A stretch of DNA of 64,000 nt from Rhodanobacter humi (lineage in GTDB: Bacteria; Pseudomonadota; Gammaproteobacteria; Xanthomonadales; Rhodanobacteraceae). This document shows, piece after piece, positions 35,181 through 44,259 of this stretch (position 1 is the first letter of the stretch; each line of letters opens with the position of its first letter). A program made the position numbers and the translations under genes. A model generated the notes under the pieces. The model made no database searches, was not told where the DNA came from, and worked only from the letters and a program-made list of their open reading frames with translations. Location of the stretch: the NCBI RefSeq assembly GCF_041107455.1, contig NZ_JBGBPY010000001.1, forward strand, positions 2,294,001 to 2,358,000, given 5' to 3'.

Positions 35181-36536
35181 ATGACCCGACGCTACCGCTT
35201 TCCGGACGGCTTCCTCTGGGGCGCGGCCACCTCCGCCTACCAGATCGAGGGTTCGCCGCTGGCGGACGGCGCCGGCCCCAGCATCTGGCAGCGCTTCGCG
35301 CACACGCCGGGGATGATGGCGAACGGCGACCACGGCGACGTGGCCTGCGACCACTATCGCCGCTACAAGGACGACGTGCGGCTGATGCACGCGCTGGGCC
35401 TCCAGAGCTACCGCTTCAGCGTGAACTGGGCGCGCGTGCTGCCCGAGGGCACCGGGCGGGTCAACGTGCAGGGTCTGGACTTCTACTCGCGGCTGGTCGA
35501 CGAGCTGCTGGAACATGGCATCGCGCCGAACGTCACGCTGTTCCACTGGGACCTGCCGGCCGCGCTGGACGATCGCGGCGGCTGGCTCAACCGCGACAGC
35601 GCGCACTGGTTCGCCGAGTACGCCCAGACGCTGTTCAAGGCACTGGACGACCGCGTGCCGCAGTGGACCACGCTCAACGAGCCGTGGGTGGTGGTGGATG
35701 GCGGTTACTTGCGCGGCGCGCTGGCACCAGGCCACCGCAACCTGTACGAGGCGCCGATCGCGGCGCACAACCTGATGCGCGCCAGCGGCGCCGGCATCCA
35801 GGCCTACCGCGCACACGGCCGGCACGCGATCGGCGTGGTGTTCAACATCGAGCCCAAGTACCCGGCTTCCGACAGCGCGGACGATCTCGCCGCCACGCGT
35901 CGCGCGCACGCCTACATGAACCTGCAGTTCGCCGATCCCGCGCTGCTCGGCAGCTATCCGCCCGAACTGCGCGAGGTGTACGGCGCGGCCTGGCCGGACT
36001 TCCCCGCGGACGATTTCCGGCTCACGCGGCAGCCGGTCGACTTCGTCGGGCTCAACTACTACACGCGCGCAGTGGTGCGGCACGACGCGGATGCGCTGCC
36101 GCTGCGCGCCGCGCCGGTGTACCAGCCCCATCGCACCCATACCGAGACCGGCTGGGAAGTGTACGAACAGGGCCTCGTGGACATGCTGACCGGTTTCCGC
36201 CAGCGCTACGGCGAGATCCCGCTCTACATCACCGAGAACGGCGCCGCGTTCTACGACCCGCCGGTGGTGGAGGGCGAGGTGCTGGACGACCCGCTGCGCA
36301 CGGACTACCTGCGTCGGCACCTTCGGGCCGCGCATCGCGCGATCGAGGCCGGCGTGAACCTCAAGGGCTATTACGCGTGGTCGCTGCTGGACAACCTGGA
36401 ATGGTCGCTGGGCTACGCCAAGCGCTTCGGGCTGTACCACGTCGACTTCGCCACGCAGCGGCGCACGCCCAAGGCCAGTGCGAAGCTCTACGCGCGGGTG
36501 ATCGCGAGCCACGGCGAGGCGCTGGGCGAGGCATGA
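35181..36536 (+). CDS. GH1 family beta-glucosidase
   Basis: 451 residues from ATG 35181 (a GTG at 35154 is an unlikely alternative). Hallmarks are the N-terminal RFPDGFLWGAATSAYQIEGS, acid/base glutamate in WTTLNEPWVV, nucleophile glutamate in LYITENGAAF, and substrate tryptophans in LLDNLEWSLGYAKRFGLYHV. No signal peptide, so it is cytoplasmic and would hydrolyse imported beta-linked disaccharides from the non-reducing end. It is followed 34 bases later by a GH39 gene on the same strand. Confidence 0.96.
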   Translation: MTRRYRFPDGFLWGAATSAYQIEGSPLADGAGPSIWQRFAHTPGMMANGDHGDVACDHYRRYKDDVRLMHALGLQSYRFSVNWARVLPEGTGRVNVQGLDFYSRLVDELLEHGIAPNVTLFHWDLPAALDDRGGWLNRDSAHWFAEYAQTLFKALDDRVPQWTTLNEPWVVVDGGYLRGALAPGHRNLYEAPIAAHNLMRASGAGIQAYRAHGRHAIGVVFNIEPKYPASDSADDLAATRRAHAYMNLQFADPALLGSYPPELREVYGAAWPDFPADDFRLTRQPVDFVGLNYYTRAVVRHDADALPLRAAPVYQPHRTHTETGWEVYEQGLVDMLTGFRQRYGEIPLYITENGAAFYDPPVVEGEVLDDPLRTDYLRRHLRAAHRAIEAGVNLKGYYAWSLLDNLEWSLGYAKRFGLYHVDFATQRRTPKASAKLYARVIASHGEALGEA

Positions 36537-36570
36537 ATCGTCGAACGACATGCACGAAGGAGACGAGTCG

Positions 36571-38169
36571 ATGAAGACGAAACCGATGCCGTGGCGGGTC
36601 GTGCTGGGCCTGCTGGCCGCGTGCCTGTTCGCGCTGGGTGCGGCGCAGGCGGCACCCGCCGCGGGCGACAGCGTGCGGGTCCATGTCGACGCGAAGGCGC
36701 CGGGCACGCCGTTTCCGCACTTCTGGGAGCAGATGTTCGGTTCCGGCCGCGCATCGCTGGCGCTGCGCGACGACTACCGCAAGGATCTCGTGGAGGTGAA
36801 GCAGGCGACCGGCTTCGGCTACGTGCGCTTCCACGGCATCCTCGACGACGACGTGGGTCTGTTCCAGCTGGGCAAGGCCGACAAGGTGTTCTACAACGCC
36901 GCCGACAAGTCCGCGGCGAGCGACCAGCCGGTCTACAACTTCTCCTATGTGGACCAGATCTACGATGGCCTGCTTGAGCGCGGCGTGCGTCCGTTCGTGG
37001 AGCTGGGCTTCATGCCGAAGGATCTGAGCTCCGATCCCAAGGCGCTGCAGGATTTCTGGTACCACCCCAACGTCGCGCCGCCGAAGGATTACGCGCTGTG
37101 GGACGGCATGATCCGCGCCTTCGCGCAGCACCTGATCGCGCGCTACGGGATAGCCGAGGTGTCGAAGTGGTACTTCGAGGTGTGGAACGAGCCGAACATC
37201 GGCTTCTGGGCCGGCAACCCCAAGATGCCGACTTACTACACGCTGTACGACCACACCGCGCGTGCGCTGAAGTCGGTCAGCCCGCGCCTGCGCGTGGGCG
37301 GCCCGGCCACGGCGCAGGCGGCGGAGGTCGCCGATTTCCTCAAGCACGTGCACGAGGCGAACGTGCCGGTGGACTTCGTCAGCACCCACGTCTATGGCGA
37401 CGACACCGCGGACAACGTGTTCCACACCGATGAAAAGATTCCGCGCAGGGACATGGTCTGCCGCGCGGTGGACAAGGTGCACAAGGAGGTGCTGGCCTCA
37501 CCGTACCCGAAGCTGCCCTTCATCATGAGCGAGTACAACGCCTCCTACGCCAACCTGCCGAACGTCACCGACACGGTGTACATGGGCCCGTGGCTCGCGA
37601 ATACCATCCGCGCCTGCGCGGGCAAGGTGGATGCGATGAGCTACTGGACGTTCTCGGACGTGTTCGAGGAGCAGGGCGTGGTGCGCACGCCGTTCTACGG
37701 CGGCTTCGGCCTGATCGCCGAGGACAACATCCCCAAGCCGTCCTTCAACGCCTTCGCGATGCTGCACAAGCTGGGCGACGTGCGGCTGCCGGTGTCTTCC
37801 GACTCCGCGCTGGTCACTCGCCGCGCCGACGGCACGCTGGTGCTGGCGCTGTGGAACTACGCGCCGCCGGTGGGCGACACCGCGAGCTACACCGTGGGCC
37901 GGCCGAAGGGCGAGGTGAAGCATTTCGAGCTCGACCTGTCGTCGCTGCCGGCGAACGCCAAGGCGCAGGTGTGGCGCCTGGACGAGGCGCACGGCAACGT
38001 GATCGCCGCGTTCGACAAGATGGGGCGCCCGGCCTTTCCCTCGCGCGAGCAGATCCGGCAGTTGCGCGCGGCCGGCCGGATGGTGGCGCCGGAACGGCTC
38101 GCGCTGCACGACGGCAAACTCGGTCTCGACATCCCGCCGCAGGGGCTGGTGGTGATCGAGGTGCATTGA
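36571..38169 (+). CDS. GH39 family glycosidase, beta-xylosidase-like, exported
   Basis: 532 residues from ATG 36571 (AAGGAG upstream). Signal peptide with core VVLGLLAACLFALGAAQAA. TIM-barrel catalytic motifs are EVWNEPNIGFWAG (acid/base) and FIMSEYNASYANLP (nucleophile), with FGYVRFHGILDDD near the start, followed by a beta-sandwich C-terminus. GH39 enzymes cleave beta-xylosides and some other beta-glycosides, so the local substrate is uncertain. Its export contrasts with cytoplasmic GH1, implying that it trims oligomers in the periplasm or outside the cell. Confidence 0.92.
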   Translation: MKTKPMPWRVVLGLLAACLFALGAAQAAPAAGDSVRVHVDAKAPGTPFPHFWEQMFGSGRASLALRDDYRKDLVEVKQATGFGYVRFHGILDDDVGLFQLGKADKVFYNAADKSAASDQPVYNFSYVDQIYDGLLERGVRPFVELGFMPKDLSSDPKALQDFWYHPNVAPPKDYALWDGMIRAFAQHLIARYGIAEVSKWYFEVWNEPNIGFWAGNPKMPTYYTLYDHTARALKSVSPRLRVGGPATAQAAEVADFLKHVHEANVPVDFVSTHVYGDDTADNVFHTDEKIPRRDMVCRAVDKVHKEVLASPYPKLPFIMSEYNASYANLPNVTDTVYMGPWLANTIRACAGKVDAMSYWTFSDVFEEQGVVRTPFYGGFGLIAEDNIPKPSFNAFAMLHKLGDVRLPVSSDSALVTRRADGTLVLALWNYAPPVGDTASYTVGRPKGEVKHFELDLSSLPANAKAQVWRLDEAHGNVIAAFDKMGRPAFPSREQIRQLRAAGRMVAPERLALHDGKLGLDIPPQGLVVIEVH

Positions 38170-38220
38170 GTGTTCGCGCCTTGCTCTCCCGTTTGCCGGA
38201 GAGGGACGTGAGGAGGTCAC

Positions 38221-38904
38221 GTGGAACCGCTTGATCGCCCCGTCTGGTCCAGCCTGACCGGCCTGCATGCCGGGTTGGCGCTGGGCGATGCGCTGGCCAA
38301 GCGCTACCGGCCGGAGATCAACCGCTTCGCCTCCGCGCGCGACGACGGCGCCGTCGCGCTCGCGGCGCTGGCCCGGCTGGTGCTGCCCGCGCAGCCGGTG
38401 TTCGTGCTGCAGGTGCCGGAGATTCGCATCCCGTCCGGACTGGTGGCGAGCAAGCTCGCCAAGGGCGTGCAGATGGTCGCCACCGGGCGCATCACGCCGG
38501 AAGCCGGCCCGGACGAACTGATTCCGCTGGGCGACGCGGACGCGGAGGAGATGCTGGCGTTGGCCACGCTTACCGAGCCGGGACCGTTCCTGCGCGAGAC
38601 CCATCGCATGGGCCGCTTCGTCGGCATCCGCATCGACGGGCGACTCGCCGCGATGGCCGGCGAGCGCTTCCGTTTCCCGGGCAGCACCGAGGTCAGCGGC
38701 GTATGCACGCATCCGGACTTCCGCGGGCGCGGGCTGGCCCGGCGCCTGTCCCGGCACGTCGCTGCCGGCATCGCCGCACGCGGCGACACGGCCTTCCTGC
38801 ATGCGTGGAAAACCAACGCGGCGGCGATCCGTCTGTACGAATCGTTGGGCTTCCGGCTGCGCTGCGAGGTGAACGTGGCCGTGCTGGATGCGATACCCGG
38901 CTGA
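38221..38904 (+). CDS. GNAT family N-acetyltransferase (FR47-like)
   Basis: 227 residues from GTG 38221 with GAGGAGG nearby; a CTCTCCCGTTTGCCGGAGAG hairpin precedes it. The acetyl-CoA motif is VCTHPDFRGRGLARRLSRHV, and the end is AFLHAWKTNAAAIRLYESLG, typical FR47-like GNAT. The N-terminal half (LVLPAQPVFVLQVPEIRIP) is the accessory part of the same family. Substrate unknown. It separates the sugar locus from the exopolysaccharide locus and need not belong to either. Confidence 0.88.
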   Translation: MEPLDRPVWSSLTGLHAGLALGDALAKRYRPEINRFASARDDGAVALAALARLVLPAQPVFVLQVPEIRIPSGLVASKLAKGVQMVATGRITPEAGPDELIPLGDADAEEMLALATLTEPGPFLRETHRMGRFVGIRIDGRLAAMAGERFRFPGSTEVSGVCTHPDFRGRGLARRLSRHVAAGIAARGDTAFLHAWKTNAAAIRLYESLGFRLRCEVNVAVLDAIPG

Positions 38905-39068
38905 CTGAGTCCGGGCCCGGCGGACGCAGTGCCTGTCGGGCCGGATCCTGTCGTTCGGCCGCTGTCGTCCTTGCACCCGGTCTTTCCGGCCGCGCCAGCC
39001 GTCCTGGCCGCAGCGGGCTGTCGGCCTGCGCCGACTAAAGTTGTCGGCGTCAGGCGGCTTCACGCCGC

Positions 39069-39096
39069 TTTACGTCTTGCCGGTTCACAATATGCT
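39069..39096 (+). promoter_or_regulatory. Candidate promoter of the exopolysaccharide export operon
   Basis: -35 TTTACG (39069-39074), 16-base spacer, -10 TATGCT (39091-39096), in the 224-base gap before the export lipoprotein gene. Consensus match is moderate. An imperfect hairpin (GTCGGCCTGCGCCGAC) lies just upstream near 39022-39037. Confidence 0.45.
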
Positions 39097-39128
39097 AACG
39101 TCAAGGTCACAGATTCAGGGGGATGACC

Positions 39129-39752
39129 ATGAAGCACCTTACCGTGCTCGTTGTGTTGCTGCTCGCTCTTGTAGTAAGTGGCTGCGCGGCGGTGACACCG
39201 TCGACCCAGCCACCGAAAGCCAATGCCGACGCCATGGCGGTCAGCAACTACCGCATCGGCGTGGACGACCAGCTGCAGGTGTCCGTATGGCACAACCCCG
39301 ACCTCAGCGTGTCGGTGCCGGTGCGTCCGGACGGCAAGATCACCGTGCCGCTGATCGGCGACGTGCAGGCCGGCGGGCAGACGCCGGAGGAAGTGGCCGT
39401 GGTCATCCGCGACAAGCTCAAGGCCTACGTGCGCGACCCGCAGGTCGCGGTGATCCTGACGCAGCTGCGCAGCCATGAATACCTGGCCCGCGTGCGCGTC
39501 ACCGGCGCCGTGCGCACGCCCGTCTCGCTGCCTTACCGCCCGGGCATGACCGTGCTCGACGTGGTGCTTGCCGCCGGCGGGGTCACCGAGTTCGCCTCGC
39601 CGGACCGCACCGAGCTCTATCGCCACGCCGGGCAGGGGGACAACCAGGCCTATGCCGTGCGCCTGGGCAAGATCCTCAACGACGGCGACCTGGCCACCAA
39701 CTACCCGCTGCAGCCCGGCGACGTGATCACGGTGCCGCAGCGCAGCTTCTGA
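39129..39752 (+). CDS. Polysaccharide export outer-membrane lipoprotein (Wza/GumB-like)
   Basis: 207 residues from ATG 39129, preferred over the ATG at 39123 because AGGGGG is then seven bases away. Lipobox LVVSGCAAV. The Poly_export domain reads YRIGVDDQLQVSVWHNPDLS, VPVRPDGKITVPLIGDVQAG, and SLBB-like VRVTGAVRTPVSLPYRPGMT; it ends PGDVITVPQRSF. Such proteins form the outer-membrane/periplasmic channel for polymer exit. The short form resembles the exporters of exosortase-A-type exopolysaccharide loci. First gene of the plus-strand operon 39129-45068. Confidence 0.92.
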   Translation: MKHLTVLVVLLLALVVSGCAAVTPSTQPPKANADAMAVSNYRIGVDDQLQVSVWHNPDLSVSVPVRPDGKITVPLIGDVQAGGQTPEEVAVVIRDKLKAYVRDPQVAVILTQLRSHEYLARVRVTGAVRTPVSLPYRPGMTVLDVVLAAGGVTEFASPDRTELYRHAGQGDNQAYAVRLGKILNDGDLATNYPLQPGDVITVPQRSF

Positions 39753-39793
39753 AGCAGATGTCCGAGGGGGCTCAGGGAGGAGAGTCGAACGCC

Positions 39794-41338
39794 ATGAACG
39801 AACAATCGATTTCACTGCAGACCCTGCTGCCCGTGTTGCTGGAGGAAGGCCGCCGCCGGCGCGTCGCGCTGGGGCTGGTCTTCGCCGCGGTCATGCTGGC
39901 GGCACTGGCCATCGGCATGCTGTGGCCGAAGAAGTACGAGGCCTCCACCACCATCCTCGTGCAGGAAAGCAACATCATCGCGCCGTTGATGAAGGGCGCC
40001 GCCACGCCCACCGGCACCGCCAACCGCGCCGACATCGCGCGCGCGGTGATACTCAGCCACAGGGTGCTGGACCAGGTGCTCGCCCAAGGCGGCTGGCTGG
40101 CCGACCATCCCAGCCCGGTCGAGCTGGACCGCATCACCAACGGCATCAAGTCGCGCACCACGGTGAAGTTCTCGCGCGACAACCTGCTGACCATCAGCTA
40201 CTTCGATTCCGATCCCGCCCGCACCTACAAGGTCACGCGCCTGTTCGGTCAGCTGTTCATCAGCGAGAGCCTGGCCTCCAAGCAGCGCGAGAGCCGCGAC
40301 GCGTTCGACTTCATCAATGGCCAGGTCGAGGCCTACAAGCGCAAGCTCACCGGCGCCGAGGACAAGCTCAAGGCCTATCGCGAGAGCAATGTCGATGCGC
40401 GCACGGGCAGCGAGGCCGCCACCGCCGCGCGCATCAACGACCTGCGCGCCCAGGTGGAAAACGCGCGCATGGACCTGATGGAGAAGCGCTCGCAGGAAGC
40501 CTCGCTGGCGGCGCAGCTGTCCGGCGAGTCGGAAGTCTCCGCGGTGCAGACCACGGCAGGCCTGTACCAGGCCCAGCTGGCCGACCTGCAGGCGCAGCTG
40601 GACAAGCTGCTGCTCACCTACACCGACGACTATCCCGACGTGGTGCGCGTGCGCCACCAGATGCAGGATCTGCAGCAGCAGCTGGCGCAGGCCGAGCAGC
40701 GGCGGCAGAACCCGAGCGGCAGGCCGGCGTCGCTGGGCGGCAATGCGCAGTTCAATCCGCTGTACCAGCAGATCAGGAGCCAGCTGACCGATCTGCGCGG
40801 CCAGATCGCCGCGACCACCGCGCGGATGAACGCCAGCCAGGCGATGCTGCAGTCCGAGCTCGAACGCAGCAAGCGCATCGCCGGCTCGGAGAACGCCACC
40901 GCCGAGCTGACCCGCGACTACGACGTCAACCGCGACGTCTACCAGGACCTGCTGAAGCGCCGCGAGAACGCACGCGTGTCGATGGACCTGGACGCCACCC
41001 AGCAGGGCCTGACCTTCGCCGTGCAGAACCCGGCGATGATGCCGCTGATCCCCACCGGCCTGCGCTTCATGCACTTCGCCGTGGCCGGTTTCGCGCTGAG
41101 CCTGGCGCTGCCGTTCGGCCTGCTGTTCGGCATCGCTCGCTTCGATCCGCGCGTGCGCTCGGCCGAGCAGCTGGAACGGCTCACCGGCCTGCCCGTGCTG
41201 GTCAGCGTGCCTTACTACGCCACGCCACAGGACCGGCGGCGCGCGCGGCTGCGCAACCTGGCGCTGGCGCTGATCCTGGCGGCGGTGGCGCTGTCCTACC
41301 TCGCGATGTTGGTGTTCAAGCTCAAGGGGGCGGCATGA
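39794..41338 (+). CDS. Polysaccharide chain-length determinant (Wzz/GumC-like)
   Basis: 514 residues from ATG 39794 with GGGAGGAGAG about eight bases upstream; an ATG at 39758 is a weaker option. N-terminal membrane helix (ALGLVFAAVMLAALAIGMLW), a long periplasmic coiled-coil region (about residues 175-345), the GNVR-type motif (NRDVYQDLLKRRENARVSMD) and a C-terminal membrane helix pair. No cytoplasmic kinase domain is fused; the ATPase is the next gene, which overlaps by four bases. It controls chain length and links the inner-membrane machinery to the exporter. Confidence 0.92.
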   Translation: MNEQSISLQTLLPVLLEEGRRRRVALGLVFAAVMLAALAIGMLWPKKYEASTTILVQESNIIAPLMKGAATPTGTANRADIARAVILSHRVLDQVLAQGGWLADHPSPVELDRITNGIKSRTTVKFSRDNLLTISYFDSDPARTYKVTRLFGQLFISESLASKQRESRDAFDFINGQVEAYKRKLTGAEDKLKAYRESNVDARTGSEAATAARINDLRAQVENARMDLMEKRSQEASLAAQLSGESEVSAVQTTAGLYQAQLADLQAQLDKLLLTYTDDYPDVVRVRHQMQDLQQQLAQAEQRRQNPSGRPASLGGNAQFNPLYQQIRSQLTDLRGQIAATTARMNASQAMLQSELERSKRIAGSENATAELTRDYDVNRDVYQDLLKRRENARVSMDLDATQQGLTFAVQNPAMMPLIPTGLRFMHFAVAGFALSLALPFGLLFGIARFDPRVRSAEQLERLTGLPVLVSVPYYATPQDRRRARLRNLALALILAAVALSYLAMLVFKLKGAA

Positions 41339-42102
41339 AGCCCGACGAATCGACTTCCGGCACCGTGCTGCGGGCCGAGGCGGGGGATGTCGACCGCTTG
41401 CCGCAAGCAGCGTCCGCGCATGCCATCGCGCTGATGGCCGAGCCGCGCGCGCTGGCCCCGCGGCAGCTGGAGGAGCGCCGGCTGATCCACCGCGAGGCCT
41501 CCTCGCGGGAGCAGTCGGATACCTTCCGCGAACTGCGCACGCGCCTGCTCGGCATGGGCGGCACCGGCAACTTCATCACCCTGGTGGTGGCGGTCAGTCC
41601 GCGGTCGGGGGCCAGTTTCGTGGCGCGCAACCTGGCCGCCGCATTCGCCTTCGACGAGGCGCGGACCAGCCTGCTGATCGATTGCAACTTGCGCTACCCG
41701 GAGCAGCATCACGCGCTCGGCGTCGATCCGACCAACGGCGGCCTGATCGACTTCCTCGAGCACCCTGCGCAGGGCATCGCGTCGAAGATCTACGCCACCG
41801 GCATGCCGCGCCTGCGGCTGATCCCGGTGGGCGACGCGCGCGAAGCCAGCGGCGAGTACTTCTCCTCGTTCCGCATGCACGCGCTGCTCGACTCGATGCG
41901 CCATCGCTACCCGGATCGCTACCTGTTCCTGGACGGCCCCACCATCAAGGGCTCGCCCGACGCGCGCATCCTTTCCGATCTCGCCGACTTCGTGGTGGTG
42001 GTGGCCGGCTACGGCCGCGACACCCCCGCCGCGATCAGCCAGGCGATCGCCCATTTCGAGCCGGAGAAGCTGGCCGGCGTGGTGTTCAACCAGGCGCCTT
42101 GA
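41335..42102 (+). CDS. CpsD-like exopolysaccharide ATPase lacking a canonical P-loop
   Basis: 255 residues from ATG 41335 (overlaps the previous stop). The fold follows the CpsD/CapB tyrosine-autokinase family: QSDTFRELRTRLLG, LVVAVSPRSGASFVARNLAA, LLIDCNLRYPEQHHALGV, GLIDFLEHPAQGI, FLDGPTIKGSPDARILSDLA. However, the Walker A, normally ...SGEGKT/S..., reads SPRSGASF with no lysine or Thr/Ser in the usual place, and there is no tyrosine-rich tail. It is therefore probably a scaffold or weak nucleotide binder rather than an active kinase. Confidence 0.8.
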   Translation: MKPDESTSGTVLRAEAGDVDRLPQAASAHAIALMAEPRALAPRQLEERRLIHREASSREQSDTFRELRTRLLGMGGTGNFITLVVAVSPRSGASFVARNLAAAFAFDEARTSLLIDCNLRYPEQHHALGVDPTNGGLIDFLEHPAQGIASKIYATGMPRLRLIPVGDAREASGEYFSSFRMHALLDSMRHRYPDRYLFLDGPTIKGSPDARILSDLADFVVVVAGYGRDTPAAISQAIAHFEPEKLAGVVFNQAP

Positions 42103-42178
42103 GGCCGGCGGTGGGCCGCCGCCCCGGCAAGGCCGCAGGCGGAAGTCGTCACCGCGTCACCCATCGCAGGAGGCATCC

Positions 42179-43489
42179 ATGTCCTCATCCACCCGGCTTG
42201 CCCGCGCCATCTCGCTGGCGCTGGCGATCGTCGCCACTCCGGCGCTCGCCGGCCAGTTCAACTACTCGTTCTACGGCGGCGTCGAACACAGCGACAACAT
42301 CAACCTCAGCGCCACGGCGCCGGTGAGCCAGTGGGTGCTGATCCCCGGCTTCGGCTTCGACTACGCGCAACAGGGCGCCACGCTGCAGGCCCACGTGACC
42401 GGCGCAGCGGAATACCGCGACTACATGGGCGGCCCCTACGCGAACCAGAAGCTCGGCGAACTCGCCGGCCTGGCGAACTGGACCGTGCTGCCGGAACGGC
42501 TGGATTTCACGGCGCAGGACTACGCCAGCGTGCAGCCGGTTTCCACGCTGTCCAGCGACGCGCCGGGCAACCAGCAGCAGACCAACGTGCTCACGGTGGG
42601 CCCGACCCTGCATTTCGACCTGGGCAGCGCGCTGCGCGGCCAGGCGGAGCTGCGCTACATCAACAGCCGCGCCTCGCGCACCACCGAGTTCAATTCCTCG
42701 CGTGGCGAGGCGGCGCTGCGGCTGATGCGCGACATCTCGCCGACCAGCCAGCTCTCGCTCAACCTGGAGTCGCAGAAAGTCAATTTCGACGACAGCGGCG
42801 AGGTCAACTACCGCCGTGACGAGGCGTTCGTACGCTACGTGCGCAAGCTCGCACACCTGGACCTCGACGTGGCCGCGGGCTGGTCGCGGATCCGCCTGAA
42901 CGGCGGCCTGGGTTCGGCCTCCGATCCGCTGGCGCGCGCCGGCCTCCGCTGGCATGCGAGCGCCCGCAACACGTTCGGGGTTTCCTTCACGCGCAGCTAT
43001 TCGGATGCCGCGCAGGACCTGATCAATCTGGTCGAGCCGGCGGAGACCGGCACGCGGGTCTCCGCGCCGCTGAGCATCCAGACCGGTGGTGCGGTGATCG
43101 GCAGCGGGATCTACCTCGAACGGCGCCTGGACGCCCACTACGACTACAGCGGCGAGCGCTTCACCTTCAGCGTGTCGCCGTGGTACCGCAAGCTGCATTA
43201 CGTGGAAGGCGTCCAACCGGACCAGACCGGCCGCGGCGGCGATGTCGGCGTGGACTACCGCCTCAGCGCGCGGCTGACGCTCTCGGGCTACGCGAACTAC
43301 GAGCGGGAGAACTACACCGCGCTGGCGCGCCGCGACACCACGACCAACATCGGCGTCGCGCTGCGTCAGCTTGTCAACCGCCACTGGAGCTGGCGCGTGT
43401 CGTTGCTCGATCGCCACCGCACCAGCACCGCGCCGAACAGCGGCTACCGTGCGAAGGAAGTCTATTTGGGAGTCGTCTACCAGCGATGA
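42179..43489 (+). CDS. Outer-membrane beta-barrel protein of the exopolysaccharide locus
   Basis: 436 residues from ATG 42179 (GCAGGAGG upstream). Signal peptide ending ATPALAG. The rest is alternating beta-strands: FNYSFYGGVEHSDNINLSAT, TLQAHVTGAAEYRDYMGG, RLTLSGYANYERENYTAL, ending EVYLGVVYQR. The start with a 'D-N-I-N-L' element and overall size resemble the outer-membrane proteins found in exosortase-A-type exopolysaccharide loci (TIGR03016-like). Probably an outer-membrane component of export. It overlaps the following hydrolase gene by four bases. Confidence 0.78.
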   Translation: MSSSTRLARAISLALAIVATPALAGQFNYSFYGGVEHSDNINLSATAPVSQWVLIPGFGFDYAQQGATLQAHVTGAAEYRDYMGGPYANQKLGELAGLANWTVLPERLDFTAQDYASVQPVSTLSSDAPGNQQQTNVLTVGPTLHFDLGSALRGQAELRYINSRASRTTEFNSSRGEAALRLMRDISPTSQLSLNLESQKVNFDDSGEVNYRRDEAFVRYVRKLAHLDLDVAAGWSRIRLNGGLGSASDPLARAGLRWHASARNTFGVSFTRSYSDAAQDLINLVEPAETGTRVSAPLSIQTGGAVIGSGIYLERRLDAHYDYSGERFTFSVSPWYRKLHYVEGVQPDQTGRGGDVGVDYRLSARLTLSGYANYERENYTALARRDTTTNIGVALRQLVNRHWSWRVSLLDRHRTSTAPNSGYRAKEVYLGVVYQR

Positions 43490-44259
43490 CGCCGGCATCG
43501 GAACCCTGCCAGTTCGGACGCGATGGAGCGCTGATCGGGATGTACCACGGCGTGGCCGGCCATGCGCCGGTGGGCATGCTGCTGTGCCCGCCGCTGGGCC
43601 AGATGCTGCTGCGCACCCATCGCGTCTATCGCCAGCTGGCCAGCGGGCTGGCCGCGCGCGGCATCGGCGTGCTGCGTTTCGACTACCACGGCACCGGCGA
43701 CTCGGCCGGCGACAGCCTCGCACTGGACTGGCAGCACTGCCTGGCCGACATCCGCAGCGCGGCGGCCGAACTGCGCGTGCGCAGCGGTTGCGCCACGATG
43801 GTCGGCTTCGGCGCGCAGCTGGGCGGCAGCCTCGCATTGGCGGCAGCGGCGACGGCGGGCTTCGCGCGGCTGATCCTGTGGGACCCGGTGCTGGACGGTG
43901 CCCGTCACGTGGCCGAGCTCGACGCCGGGCAGGAAGCGCTGCGCAACGATCCGCAGCACTACGTCCGGCCACGCGGCGTGGAGGAGGCGGCCGGACAATG
44001 GCTGGGCTTCCCGGTCAGCGCGCAGTGGCGCGCGCAGCTGGCCGACTGGCGTGCCGAGCCCGCGCGGGTGCCCACCCTGATCCTCGATTCGCGTCCCGAA
44101 CCGGTGGCCGGGGGCTGGTCGCCGCTGGCCGAGGCCGGCGCGCGCGTGCTCGCCATGCCGGCGAGCACGGACTGGAGCGACCTGCACCGGCTGGAGCACG
44201 CGATCCTCGCCCCCGACCTGCTGCGCATGGTGGGCGCGGCGCTGGAGCCGGCCGCATGA
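43486..44259 (+). CDS. Alpha/beta-hydrolase-fold protein 1 of exopolysaccharide locus
   Basis: 257 residues from ATG 43486, coupled to the previous gene. Typical features are ILLCPPLGQ-like MLLCPPLGQMLLRTHRVYRQ, VLRFDYHGTGDSAGD and ILWDPVLDGA. The nucleophile elbow, normally GxSxG, reads VGFGAQLGGSLAL with no serine in the expected place. It resembles 'hydrolase 1, exosortase A system-associated' proteins, whose function is unknown. Possible roles include release or editing of acyl or peptidyl intermediates. The second hydrolase gene follows with a four-base overlap. Confidence 0.75.
   Translation: MTPASEPCQFGRDGALIGMYHGVAGHAPVGMLLCPPLGQMLLRTHRVYRQLASGLAARGIGVLRFDYHGTGDSAGDSLALDWQHCLADIRSAAAELRVRSGCATMVGFGAQLGGSLALAAAATAGFARLILWDPVLDGARHVAELDAGQEALRNDPQHYVRPRGVEEAAGQWLGFPVSAQWRAQLADWRAEPARVPTLILDSRPEPVAGGWSPLAEAGARVLAMPASTDWSDLHRLEHAILAPDLLRMVGAALEPAA

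Noticed and set aside
41335-42102. Assignment as an active tyrosine autokinase
   Set aside because: The P-loop lysine and the C-terminal tyrosine cluster are not present.
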